A DNA stretch of 34,200 bases from Lachnospiraceae bacterium C7 (GTDB taxonomy: Bacteria; Bacillota; Clostridia; Lachnospirales; Lachnospiraceae). Below the pieces are notes generated by a model. The model saw only the letters and a list, made by a program, of their open reading frames with translations. It was not told where the DNA came from and did not search any database. Position numbers and translations under genes: made by a program. Location: contig FOPE01000032.1 in the NCBI GenBank assembly GCA_900113385.1, positions 1-34,200 on the forward strand, read 5' to 3'. Positions 15,822 through 24,321 of this stretch are shown piece by piece (the first letter of the stretch is position 1; each line of letters opens with the position of its first letter).

Positions 15822-17276
15822 ATGGCAAGAGGAAAGGGTAACTCAGAAAATAAGTCGGAAGTAAGCAAAAGTTTTAAATTTTTTCATGCTACTTCAGTAA
15901 ATGGTGGAGCAATGATGGTTGCAGCAGTAATGGCAAGTTGGATGTCAGTTTATATGACAGATACATTAAAAATTCCAGCTGCAATGGCTTCACTAGTAAT
16001 GTTGATCTCAACATTATGGGATGCAATTAATGATCCAATCATGGGTGTTTTAGCAGATAGAACACATACAAAAATAGGACGTTACAGACCATACTTTTTA
16101 GTAGCACCTATTTTACTTACATTTTTTGCAACAATGGTTTGGGTTGATTGGGGATTTGCAACAGCAACTCAACGAGCAATATATGTATTGATTATGTACA
16201 TTGGTTATGGAATGACAGTTACAATGTACACAATGCCTCAAATGGCTATTCTTCCAGCAGCAGTAAAGGGAGACAAAGAAAGAAATACAATTATTACAAT
16301 GGGTGCAGCAAGTTGTGCAATTGCTTTTACAATTGGTAACACATTTGCATCAAACATTACAGGATTCTTCAATTCAATTGGATTTAAAAACGGATATGTT
16401 CCATTTATGTTAATTTGTGGTGCTTTATCATTTGTTTCATTCTGGGGATTATTTAAAGCATCAAAAGGACAGGAAAGATACTTATCAGAACCAGACAAAG
16501 GAAATCCACTTAATGGATTAAAAACAGTTTTAAAATACAAAGAAGTATATCCAAACATTATTGCATGGATTGCAGCTTCAGTTGGTTATGGATTGATGTT
16601 CTCATCATCAGTTTATTATATTACATACTACATCGGAAGACCTGATTTAATCCCAGTATACATGGGTGTTATTTCTATCGGTGCTTTGCTTTCAATGGTA
16701 GTAGCAATGCCAATTTTCTTAAAAGTGTTTAAGTCAGGAGCAAGAGCTCTTAGAGCTTCTCAGATTATTACAATGGTAGGATACATTTTGTTATTCTTCT
16801 TTGGAAAACAAAACTTCGTATTTTTATGTGTAATAACATTTATTTCTTCAGTAACAGGTGCAATGCAGAATGCATTAGTAAACGTACTTGTAAATGACAC
16901 AATTGATTTTATTCAATTAAAAGAAGGAAAATCAGCAAACGGTTTAATTTCATCAATAAAAGGTTTTGCACAGAAATGTGGTAACACAATCACAAACTCA
17001 GGAATTCTTGCAGTACTTGCTATATCTGGATATGTAGCAGGAGCAATTGGAAAACAGCCTACAACAGCATTATTTGCTATTAACTTTATTAAATTTGGAC
17101 TTCCATGTATAACAGGTTTAGTACTTATTGTATGTGTAAGCTTTAATCCTATTTCAAAATACAAGAGCCAAATTGAAGCTATGAAAGCTGAAATGGCAGA
17201 AGAAAATGCTAAAAAAGAGATTTTAGAAGAGGAAAATAGTAATGATAGATATGAAGAAAAAGCCGTTCTATCTTAA
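15822..17276 (+). CDS. GPH-family (MelB-type) oligosaccharide:cation symporter
   Basis: Membrane protein of 484 aa with about twelve hydrophobic helices. The cytoplasmic-loop signature of the glycoside-pentoside-hexuronide family is seen as WDAINDPIMGVLADRTHTKIGRYRPYF, followed by repeated MFS-like helices (YVPFMLICGALSFVSFWGLF; ALVNVLVNDTIDFIQLKEGKSANG). The C-terminal tail is charged and Glu/Lys-rich. It has its own promoter, with AAAGGAG 9 nt before the ATG, and the end of the gene overlaps the GH3 gene by 35 nt. It is the only sugar importer in the rhamnoside locus, so it is inferred to bring in the rhamnosylated oligosaccharide or glycoside that the cytoplasmic GH106-like, GH78, GH2 and GH3 enzymes then break down. 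Confidence 0.92.
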   Translation: MARGKGNSENKSEVSKSFKFFHATSVNGGAMMVAAVMASWMSVYMTDTLKIPAAMASLVMLISTLWDAINDPIMGVLADRTHTKIGRYRPYFLVAPILLTFFATMVWVDWGFATATQRAIYVLIMYIGYGMTVTMYTMPQMAILPAAVKGDKERNTIITMGAASCAIAFTIGNTFASNITGFFNSIGFKNGYVPFMLICGALSFVSFWGLFKASKGQERYLSEPDKGNPLNGLKTVLKYKEVYPNIIAWIAASVGYGLMFSSSVYYITYYIGRPDLIPVYMGVISIGALLSMVVAMPIFLKVFKSGARALRASQIITMVGYILLFFFGKQNFVFLCVITFISSVTGAMQNALVNVLVNDTIDFIQLKEGKSANGLISSIKGFAQKCGNTITNSGILAVLAISGYVAGAIGKQPTTALFAINFIKFGLPCITGLVLIVCVSFNPISKYKSQIEAMKAEMAEENAKKEILEEENSNDRYEEKAVLS

Positions 17277-18951
17277 TGATACACAGATTGAATGGGTAAA
17301 GGATACATTAAAAAACATGTCACTAGAGGAAAAGATTGGACAGATTTTCTGTCCAATCAGTGACAGAACTGAAGAAAAAAGTATTAAAGAATTTATAGAT
17401 GAATTTCATCCTGGTGGAGTTTTGTATAGACCAATGGAATCATCGGTTATTCAAAATATACACAGAACTTTTCAAGAAAATAGTAAAATTCCGCTTCTCA
17501 TAGCAGCGAACCTAGAGTCAGGCGGAAATGGAATCGCAAGTGATGGAACGTATTTTGCAAGACCAATGGAAGTTGCGGCTACGGATAATGAAGAGAACGC
17601 ATACAAATTGGGATACATTGCAGGAAAAGAAGCAGCAGCAGTAGGCTGCAACTGGTCATTTGCACCTATTTGCGATATTGATAATAATTACTTAAATCCT
17701 ATCATGAATGTTCGTACTTTTGGATCAGATAAGGATAGAGTAATTCGAATGGTTAAAAAGCAACTTGAGGGATTAAATGCTAATAATGTTGCAGCAGCAG
17801 CAAAACATTTCCCAGGAGATGGAGTGGATTTTAGAGATCAACATTTGCTTGCTTCTGTAAATAGTTTATCAGTGGAAGAATATGATAATAGTTATGGAAA
17901 AATCTGGCAGGAAGTTGTAAATAGCGATGTCTTATCTGTAATGGTAGGTCACATTTTGCAACCAGCATATAGCAAATATTTTAATCCAAATTTAAAAGAT
18001 GAAGATATTTTACCAGCAACATTATCAAAAGAAATTCTACAAGGTCTTTTAAGAAAGAAATTAGGCTTTAATGGTGTAATCGTTACTGATGCAACACCAA
18101 TGGTTGGTTTTAACGTATCAATGCCAAGAGAAAAGGCTATTCCAGCTTGTGTAATGGCAGGTTGTGATATGATTTTATTCAACAAAGACATTAGAGAAGA
18201 TTACCAATTTATAAGAAATGCCTTGGAAAATGGAGAACTTACAGAGGAACGATTAGAAGAAGCAGTAACTAGAATTTTAGCTATGAAAGCTTCTATGAAT
18301 TTACCTGAAATGAAGAAGAACAATACTTTAGTACCAGGGGCAGACGCGCTAAAAGTAGTTGCTTCAGATGAGCATAAGAAATGGTCAAGACAATGCGCTG
18401 ATGAAGCGGTTACTTTGGTAAAAGATACACAAAATATTTTACCAATTAGCCCTAAAAAGTACAAAAAGATTCGCTTATACATGCTTGATGATAAAGTGGC
18501 AGGGGGCTTTAAAGATGGAGATGGCCAAGCTGCGAATATCAAGAATTTACTAGAAAAGGAAGGCTTTTCGGTAAGTGTATATGATTATAGTAAATTAGAT
18601 TTCCAAGAAATATTTGAAGGTGGAGTTAAGGACATTAAAGAAAAATTTGATTTAGCTATTTATGTGGCATCAATTGATACTGCTAGTAATCAATCAGTTC
18701 GAAGGATTGACTGGTTACACCTTATGGCAGCAGATGCACCATGGTTTGTCTGTGATGTCCCAACAATATTTGTTTCACTAGCAAATCCATATCATCTAGT
18801 AGACGTCCCAATGGTTAAGACATTTATTAATGCATACACACCAAATAGCGAAACAGTGGAAGCTGTAGTAGAAAAATTGGTGGGACGCTCAGAATTTAAA
18901 GGAAAAACCCCAATCGATCCGTTTTGTGGAATTTGGGGAGCTAAATTTTAA
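17242..18951 (+). CDS. GH3 glycosidase, NagZ-type clade
   Basis: Cytoplasmic GH3 enzyme of 569 aa with two domains. The barrel carries KHFPGDGVDFRDQH (188-201), the motif of the beta-N-acetylglucosaminidase-like clade in which an Asp-His pair acts as acid/base. The nucleophile is Asp283 in VIVTDATPM. A C-terminal alpha/beta domain follows (DEAVTLVKDTQNILP...). It differs from the 771-aa GH3 at 27981, which lacks the DxH loop and has a fibronectin-like domain. The ATG at 17242 lies within the transporter gene with AGAGGA upstream; a second ATG at 17251 is also possible. Translational coupling to the transporter suggests it acts on the imported substrate. It may be a hexosaminidase, a beta-glucosidase or a phosphorylase. 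Confidence 0.88.
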   Translation: MIDMKKKPFYLNDTQIEWVKDTLKNMSLEEKIGQIFCPISDRTEEKSIKEFIDEFHPGGVLYRPMESSVIQNIHRTFQENSKIPLLIAANLESGGNGIASDGTYFARPMEVAATDNEENAYKLGYIAGKEAAAVGCNWSFAPICDIDNNYLNPIMNVRTFGSDKDRVIRMVKKQLEGLNANNVAAAAKHFPGDGVDFRDQHLLASVNSLSVEEYDNSYGKIWQEVVNSDVLSVMVGHILQPAYSKYFNPNLKDEDILPATLSKEILQGLLRKKLGFNGVIVTDATPMVGFNVSMPREKAIPACVMAGCDMILFNKDIREDYQFIRNALENGELTEERLEEAVTRILAMKASMNLPEMKKNNTLVPGADALKVVASDEHKKWSRQCADEAVTLVKDTQNILPISPKKYKKIRLYMLDDKVAGGFKDGDGQAANIKNLLEKEGFSVSVYDYSKLDFQEIFEGGVKDIKEKFDLAIYVASIDTASNQSVRRIDWLHLMAADAPWFVCDVPTIFVSLANPYHLVDVPMVKTFINAYTPNSETVEAVVEKLVGRSEFKGKTPIDPFCGIWGAKF

Positions 18952-19023
18952 AATTTGCGCTATGGTATAGCACAGCGCAGTATAGTGCAGTATAATATAG
19001 CACATTATAGAGTATAAACTGCT

Positions 19024-19066
19024 AAAAGGTTCAGAATCTATTACATTATAGAGACTGAACCTTTTT
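19024..19066 (+). terminator. Terminator of transporter-GH3 operon
   Basis: AAAAGGTTCAG (19024-19034) pairs with CTGAACCTTTT (19055-19065), with an inner TCTAT/ATAGA stem, followed by a T run. Confidence 0.9.
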
Positions 19067-19220
19067 AATTTGGAAGATTTTATAGCTGGGAATCTAAAAC
19101 ACAGTCTGAAAGGCCCAAATACAGGCAAATATACTTTGGAAGGCCACCAATAACAGCCTAAAAATGCAAAAAGGGGACGGAAAAGTCGTTTTAGAAGTCA
19201 AAATTGAATTGTTTTTAGAC

Positions 19221-19463
19221 TGGAACCAGAAAATTTACGTGTAAAAATTAAAAAAATGAAAATTTACACGTAAGATTTTTGGAAAATGGAAACAAAAAAT
19301 AGAATTTCATTTGATTTTTAATAAAATTAATAAAAAAATAGGTGGAAAATGGAAATGATTTAATAAAAATTAGAGATTTTCGTATACTTATTGAAGATTA
19401 TTAAAAAATATTACGTGTAAAATCTAAAAAAAATAGATTTACCACGTAAAAAAGTGAGTTCCA
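19221..19463. repeat. Miniature inverted-repeat element, copy 1
   Basis: The left end is TGGAAC-N8-TTACGTG-N25-CACGTAA (19221-19273). The right end is TTACGTG-N25-CACGTAA-N8-GTTCCA (19411-19463). The two 39-nt dyads have identical length, and the outer GGAAC/GTTCC lie at identical offsets. The interior is A/T-rich and non-coding. A second element with the same geometry is at 32652-32889. Confidence 0.75.
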
Positions 19464-19610
19464 CTAGTATTTCTTATATAAAAAAATCATTGAAAAGTTT
19501 CCAAAACTATTTTGAAAGATAATTCAAAGATAATTCAAAAGTATTCTGATAATTCTCAGGCATTATTTCCCCAAAATACTTCAAATAATACCCAAGCAAT
19601 ACTTCTACCC

Positions 19611-19649
19611 CAAACACTACCTCCAAACACTACCTCCAAGCACTACCTC
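19611..19649. repeat. 13-bp tandem repeat, three units
   Basis: Units are CAAACACTACCTC twice, then CAAGCACTACCTC, with degenerate copies on both sides. Nothing else is recognised. Confidence 0.8.
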
Positions 19650-19743
19650 CAAGCAAAATAATTGCGCAAAATTAAAAAACATTCGACAACTAAAAAATAA
19701 AAAGGTATTATAATAGTAAAACATAGGATAGGAGTTAAGCATT

Positions 19744-21093
19744 ATGGAAAAAGACATTGAAAAAGATATGAAAAATCAAATTAAATCTAAAATTGTTAAT
19801 AACAACAGCAACCTTCAGCCAGGAAGCCCAAGCAACGGCAACACACAAATCAATACAGCAAAGCACTCTATTTTTAGAAGTTTGCCTTTTAAATTATTTA
19901 TGGCCATGGCCTTAGGAACGATATTAGGAATTGTATTTGAAAAAAACGCAAACAATGAAATTGTAAAAGGGGCCTTAAATGTAGTGGTAACAGTGAAATA
20001 TATTGTTTCCCAAATAATTAATTTTTGCGTGCCTCTTATAATCATAGGTTTTATTGCTCCATCAATTACAAAAATGGGGAAAAATGCGTCAAAGCTTTTG
20101 ATGGTTGCATTAGGTATTGCATATGTGTCATCAATCGGAGCAGCATTTTTTGCAACAGGGTCAGGATATATAATCCTTCCACATTTGTCGATAAATCCTG
20201 AAGTAGAAGGATTAAAAAAATTACCAGAGGTTGTATTTAAATTAAATATTCCACAGATTATGCCAGTAATGTCAGCACTATTTTTCTCAGTGATGATTGG
20301 ACTTGCAGCAACATGGACAAAAGCAGAAACAACGATAAAATTATTAGATGAATTCCAAAAAATAGTATTAGAATTGGTAAAAAAAATAGTTATTCCAATT
20401 TTGCCAATTTTGATCGGAGTAACATTTTTAGGATTAAGTTATGAGGGAACTATAACAAAACAATTGCCAATTTTTATAGTGATAATTTTAATTGTTATGC
20501 TAGGACACTATTTGTGGTTATTTTTGCTTTATTCAATTGCCGGATTATACAGCCAGAAAAATCCATTCAATATAATAAGAAACTATGTTCCAGCATATCT
20601 TACAGCAGTAGGAACAATGTCAAGTGCAGCAACATTGTCAGTTGCGCTAGATTGTGCAAAAAAATCAGAGCCAACTTTAAGAGACGACATGGTAGATTTT
20701 GGAATTCCATTATTTGCCAATGTTCATTTATGTGGTTCAGTAATGACAGAAACATTTTTTGTTATGGCGGTTTCAAAAATGTTATATGGAAGTTTTCCAA
20801 CTGTAACAAATATGGTTTTATTTTGTGTATTGCTAGGTGTTTTTGCGATAGGAGCGCCAGGAGTTCCAGGTGGAACAGTAATGGCATCACTAGGATTGAT
20901 TACAGGTGTGCTAGGATTTAATGAAACAGGAACAGCACTTATGCTCACAATATTTGCATTGCAAGATTCATTTGGAACAGCTTGTAATGTTACAGGAGAT
21001 GGCGCTTTAACATTGATTTTAACTGGATATGCTAAGAGAAAAGGCATCAAAGAAGCAAAAAATAATCCAAAAGATATTTTAGAAACAGCGTAA
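19744..21093 (+). CDS. Dicarboxylate/amino acid:cation symporter (DAACS family)
   Basis: Membrane protein of 449 aa in the GltP/SstT/DctA superfamily. The first ~45 residues are an Asn/Gln/Lys-rich hydrophilic extension, longer than usual. The core begins at FRSLPFKLFMAMALGTILGIVF. Family features include the first re-entrant loop AVGTMSSAATLSVAL, GSVMTETFFVMAVSKM, the second loop GAPGVPGGTVMASLG and the cation/substrate helix ALQDSFGTACNVTGDGALTLILTGYA. The ATG has AGGAG about 8 nt upstream, and a TATAAT box lies at 19709-19714. The substrate may be serine/threonine, glutamate or a C4-dicarboxylate. Its position just before serine acetyltransferase makes serine an attractive guess, not a demonstrated one. 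Confidence 0.9.
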   Translation: MEKDIEKDMKNQIKSKIVNNNSNLQPGSPSNGNTQINTAKHSIFRSLPFKLFMAMALGTILGIVFEKNANNEIVKGALNVVVTVKYIVSQIINFCVPLIIIGFIAPSITKMGKNASKLLMVALGIAYVSSIGAAFFATGSGYIILPHLSINPEVEGLKKLPEVVFKLNIPQIMPVMSALFFSVMIGLAATWTKAETTIKLLDEFQKIVLELVKKIVIPILPILIGVTFLGLSYEGTITKQLPIFIVIILIVMLGHYLWLFLLYSIAGLYSQKNPFNIIRNYVPAYLTAVGTMSSAATLSVALDCAKKSEPTLRDDMVDFGIPLFANVHLCGSVMTETFFVMAVSKMLYGSFPTVTNMVLFCVLLGVFAIGAPGVPGGTVMASLGLITGVLGFNETGTALMLTIFALQDSFGTACNVTGDGALTLILTGYAKRKGIKEAKNNPKDILETA

Positions 21094-21180
21094 ATACAAT
21101 TGAATAAATCATAGTAAAATGGTAGACTTATATAATCTAAAACTTTTGTGAAATACGAACACAAAGGATAGGAGGAAAAA

Positions 21181-22134
21181 ATGCATAAATTTGAAGAAAA
21201 AGATTTAGTAAGAGATATAGTTGAAAACATTTTAGCTGACTACAAAAATGGTAGAGATATAGATAAAATGACTGTTTTTCATCAACCTGATAGAGAAGCA
21301 ATAATTGATATCGTAAGAAAATTAATGAGAATTTTCTTCCCAGGATATTACAGAGATAAGGTTTACCGTTTTTATAGTGTAAGAAATAATGTATCTGTTT
21401 TGATAGAAGATGTAATGTATAATATGCAAAAACAGATAGCAATAGTATTGCACAACAAGTGCCAATTTGAATGTTGTGATGAAGATGATATTCAAAAAAC
21501 AGCTCAAGAGTTGACCTTTGAATTTTTCCAGAAGATTCCAAAAATTCGTGAATATTTAAATACAGATTTGCAGGCAACTTTCGATGGTGACCCAGCAGCA
21601 AATGGAAAAGACGAAATAGTATTGTGTTATCCAGGATTTTTGGCAACAACAATTTACAGAATTGCTCATGAATTGTTTGAATTGAAGGTTCCACTTATTC
21701 CAAGAATCATGACAGAATATGCTCATAGCAAAACAGGAATCGATATTCATCCAGGAGCAACAATTGGAAAATATTTCTTTATTGACCATGGAACGGGTAT
21801 CGTAGTAGGATCAACTACAACGATTGGGGAGCATGTAAAAGTGTACCAAGGCGTCACATTAGGTGCCCTTTCAACACGAGAAGGTCAGAAACTCCATGGT
21901 AAAAAGAGACATCCTACAATTGAAGATGATGTTACAATTTATGCAGGAGCATCAATTTTAGGCGGAGCAACAGTAATCGGAAGCAATTCAGTAATAGGAA
22001 GTAACGCATTTATTACCAAGGCTGTTGAAAAAAATTCTAGAGTAAGTATTCAAAATCAAAAATTATGCTGTAGACCTGGCAAAAAAACACAGGCTGAGCT
22101 AACAGATTTAAACTTAAATGACGGCTGGTATTAG
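21181..22134 (+). CDS. cysE: Serine O-acetyltransferase
   Basis: Makes O-acetylserine from serine and acetyl-CoA, the committed step of cysteine synthesis. The protein has 317 aa. The N-terminal helical domain is longer than in Bacillus CysE and resembles the EpsC/SAT type of many anaerobes. The C-terminal left-handed beta-helix shows TGIDIHPGATIGKYFFIDHGTGIVVGSTTTIGEHVKVYQGVTLGALS and hexapeptide repeats to about residue 290. GGAGG lies right before the ATG. A CTTTTGTG/CACAAAGG hairpin (about 21142-21166) stands next to the ribosome-binding site. With the sulfhydrylase at 24322-25596 it supplies an O-acetylserine route to sulfur fixation. A short ~45-bp direct repeat follows the gene. Confidence 0.95.
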   Translation: MHKFEEKDLVRDIVENILADYKNGRDIDKMTVFHQPDREAIIDIVRKLMRIFFPGYYRDKVYRFYSVRNNVSVLIEDVMYNMQKQIAIVLHNKCQFECCDEDDIQKTAQELTFEFFQKIPKIREYLNTDLQATFDGDPAANGKDEIVLCYPGFLATTIYRIAHELFELKVPLIPRIMTEYAHSKTGIDIHPGATIGKYFFIDHGTGIVVGSTTTIGEHVKVYQGVTLGALSTREGQKLHGKKRHPTIEDDVTIYAGASILGGATVIGSNSVIGSNAFITKAVEKNSRVSIQNQKLCCRPGKKTQAELTDLNLNDGWY

Positions 22135-22172
22135 TAATAAATAAAAAAATTGCTGTTTGTAAAAAAATAAAT

Positions 22173-22253
22173 TTAGAGACAAATTGCTAGAAACACAGCA
22201 AGTAATTTGAAGGAAACTTAGAGACGAGTGGCTAGAAACACAGCAAGTAATTT
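22173..22253. repeat. 36-bp direct repeat, period 45
   Basis: 22173-22208 and 22218-22253 match at 33 of 36 positions; the common tail is GCTAGAAACACAGCAAGTAA. Each copy can form a small AGC/GCT hairpin. The array runs up to the start of the U32-like gene, so it will be in that gene's leader. Confidence 0.8.
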
Positions 22254-22275
22254 ACAAGAAATTGAGGTAACATAA

Positions 22276-23202
22276 ATGGTTGATACACCAAAAAAAATTG
22301 CATATTTTCACCTTCCAGGGCTATTTGAATTTTATGAAATGTATAAGGTATTTTTGCCAATTTATAAAAAACATAGAAACTATTTTTATGATTGGTGTGA
22401 AATCGGCTCGATATATGGAGCTCCCACAGATTGTTTGTGGGGCGGTGGTCGTGTAGAATATGGCTCAGTTAATGAAAAAGAAGTTCTAGGACTGATGAAA
22501 AAATACGAAATTTCAGCGAGACTAACATTTAGCAATTCGCAGTTGAGACAAGAACATTTGCAGGATAAACAATGCAATGAATTGTGTGAATTATTTGAAA
22601 AAAATGCTGGAGTTAGTAGAAATAAGCCACGAAATGGAGTTATTATTCATTCAGAACTTTTATTAGAGTATATAAAAGAAAATTATCCAGATTTATATTT
22701 GGTGAGCTCAACCACAAAGGTGTTAACAGATTTTAGGAATTTAGAAAAAGAGCTACAGCGAGAAGATTTTTCTTATGTTGTGCCAGATTTTCGTTTAAAT
22801 AAATCTCTAAAAAAATTAGAACAACTAAATCAAAAAGAAAAAGATAAAGTAGAATTTTTATGTAATGAGTGTTGTTGGTATGGTTGCAAAGATAGAAAAC
22901 AGTGCTATGAAGAAGTGAGTTTTCGTAACTTAGGCGAAAAAGGAAACGGACATGTTTGCAAAGCGCCGAATGCAAAGGAAGGCTATAAATTTTCATTAGC
23001 AATGGAAAATCCAGGATTTATTTCTGTTAACGATATAGAAAATATCTATATGCCTATGGGATTTAGCAATTTTAAAATCGAAGGCAGAGGGCTTGGAAGT
23101 GCACTTATACTTGAATTTTTGCTTTATTATATGACGAAACCAGAATATCAAATACACGTAAGGGAAGAGATGTATCTCGATAATATGTTGGATTTGTTTT
23201 AG
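22276..23202 (+). CDS. Cysteine-rich U32-like TIM-barrel protein
   Basis: 308 aa with ten cysteines. The cluster C196-x2-CC-x3-C204-x5-C210, with C228 further on, follows a strand-like EFL segment. This is the place where U32-family proteins (UbiU/UbiV, TrhP) bind a 4Fe-4S cluster. FKIEGR at 266-271 is the U32 C-terminal signature. Between them, YLVSSTTKVLTDFRNLEKEL resembles barrel strands. No signal peptide. GAGG lies about 9 nt before the ATG at 22276. The gene follows cysE and precedes a HAD phosphatase on the same strand. U32 relatives act in oxygen-independent hydroxylation, tRNA modification or peptide degradation; which applies here is unknown. The family link rests on these motifs alone. 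Confidence 0.65.
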   Translation: MVDTPKKIAYFHLPGLFEFYEMYKVFLPIYKKHRNYFYDWCEIGSIYGAPTDCLWGGGRVEYGSVNEKEVLGLMKKYEISARLTFSNSQLRQEHLQDKQCNELCELFEKNAGVSRNKPRNGVIIHSELLLEYIKENYPDLYLVSSTTKVLTDFRNLEKELQREDFSYVVPDFRLNKSLKKLEQLNQKEKDKVEFLCNECCWYGCKDRKQCYEEVSFRNLGEKGNGHVCKAPNAKEGYKFSLAMENPGFISVNDIENIYMPMGFSNFKIEGRGLGSALILEFLLYYMTKPEYQIHVREEMYLDNMLDLF

Positions 23203-23301
23203 TGTAAAATTGTGAGAAAAATTAAAACAAAAAACAAAACAGATAAAACAAAAAATATAACACATATTGAGACAAACTATCCTTACAAGCGGAGGATTAT
23301 G

Positions 23302-24045
23302 ATGCAAAATTATGAAAACTTTTTATTTGATTTGTACGGAACGTTAGTTGATATTCGTACGAATGAAGATAGCCAAAAGCTGTGGGAAACAATGAGGTTA
23401 CTGTATGGATACGAAGGCGCTATTTATACTACTAAAGAATTGCAAGAGAAATATCATCAATTTGTTAGCGAAGAAAAAGCAAACGTAAGAAAACGTAATA
23501 GGGATAGAGAGTTTATAGACATTAACCTAGGCAAAGTATTTAAAAAATTATTTAAATATAAAAATGTTAATAGAGTGTCAGAAACTAAAATAAAAAATTT
23601 AGCGGCAACATTCAGAAGTATTTCCACCGATATGATTCAAGTCTATGATGGAGTGTATGAGTTGTTAGATTTTTTAAAGGAAAATGATAAAAAAGTAATT
23701 TTGTTATCGAATGCTCAGAGTTTATTCACATTAAATGAAATAAAAATGTTTGGTTTAGATAAATATTTTGATGATATTTTTATAAGCTCAGAATATGAAG
23801 TTAGTAAACCAGACAAAGAATTTTTTATGATACCAATAAAAAAATATAATCTAGATCCTCAAAAAACTGTTATGATAGGAAATGATTTTATTTCTGATAT
23901 GCAAGGTGCGGTAAAGGCCAATTTGCATGGGATTTATATTCACCAGGAGATTTCAACACCAGTAGATGATGAAGAAAAAATTGTGGCAGATTATAAAATA
24001 ATGGATGGAAACGTAAAAAAAATAATAGAGTTTTTGAAGGGTTAG
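23302..24045 (+). CDS. HAD-superfamily hydrolase (YjjG-like phosphatase)
   Basis: 247 aa from the second ATG of ATGATG at 23299-23304. GGAGG (23291-23295) is 6 nt from 23302 but only 3 nt from 23299. An in-frame stretch upstream to 23212 is Lys/Thr-rich and not needed. HAD motifs are in order: I FDLYGTLVD near residue 8-16, II LLSNAQ, III the lysine in SKPDKEFF, IV MIGNDFISDM. An inserted helical cap lies between motifs I and II (ENDSQKLWETMRLLYG region). It is likely a small-molecule or nucleotide phosphatase, but the substrate cannot be inferred. Confidence 0.88.
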   Translation: MQNYENFLFDLYGTLVDIRTNEDSQKLWETMRLLYGYEGAIYTTKELQEKYHQFVSEEKANVRKRNRDREFIDINLGKVFKKLFKYKNVNRVSETKIKNLAATFRSISTDMIQVYDGVYELLDFLKENDKKVILLSNAQSLFTLNEIKMFGLDKYFDDIFISSEYEVSKPDKEFFMIPIKKYNLDPQKTVMIGNDFISDMQGAVKANLHGIYIHQEISTPVDDEEKIVADYKIMDGNVKKIIEFLKG

Positions 24046-24102
24046 ATTTGATTTATAGTTTTAGAAATAACCATAAAATGATTTTTTACATTAACTAAAA
24101 AT

Positions 24103-24148
24103 AGCTGATTATAAATAGCTAGATAATACTAGCTAGATATAATCAGCT
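24103..24148. terminator. 20-bp palindrome, probable bidirectional terminator
   Basis: 24103-24122 pairs with 24129-24148 at 18 of 20 positions (AGCTGATTATA/TATAATCAGCT outside, TAGCTAG/CTAGCTA inside) around the loop ATAATA. It lies between two convergent genes. The plus-strand trailing sequence TTAATTTATTTT is only moderately T-rich. Confidence 0.65.
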
Positions 24149-24159
24149 TAATTTATTTT

Positions 24160-24282
24160 GTATATATTAATTAATAACATTCACGCATTAATCTATCGTA
24201 GTATATATTAATTAATAACATTCACGCATTAATCTATCGTAGTATATATTAATTAATAACATTCATGCATTAATTTACCGTG
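24160..24282. repeat. 41-bp tandem repeat, three copies
   Basis: Copies start at 24160, 24201 and 24242. The first two are identical over 41 nt; the third has diverged in its second half. Each contains TTAATTAA and a GCATTAAT motif. The array lies between the convergent HAD and sulfhydrylase genes. Confidence 0.9.
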
Positions 24283-24321
24283 CTACATATTAAGTATATA
24301 AAATACATATGTTAAAGTATT

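Larger units (their letters stand above)
18952..19743. other. 792-nt gene-free region
   Basis: Holds the GH3 terminator, a ~243-bp inverted-repeat element (19221-19463), two AGATAATTCAA copies near 19517-19540, a 13-bp tandem array (19611-19649) and a TATAAT box (19709-19714) for the next gene. Short TATAGCAC/GCAGTATA-type repeats occur at 18961-19020. No plausible protein gene was seen. Confidence 0.6.

Noticed and set aside
20724-21230. 168-codon minus-strand frame across the DAACS gene end
   Set aside because: Antisense shadow of two well-supported genes (DAACS symporter and cysE).
23152-23165. CACGTAA inside the U32-like gene as a fifth dyad of the miniature element
   Set aside because: No TTACGTG partner 25 nt upstream; it is explained by coding sequence.
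24160-24282. CRISPR array
   Set aside because: The 41-bp units are contiguous, with no unique spacers and no cas genes nearby.
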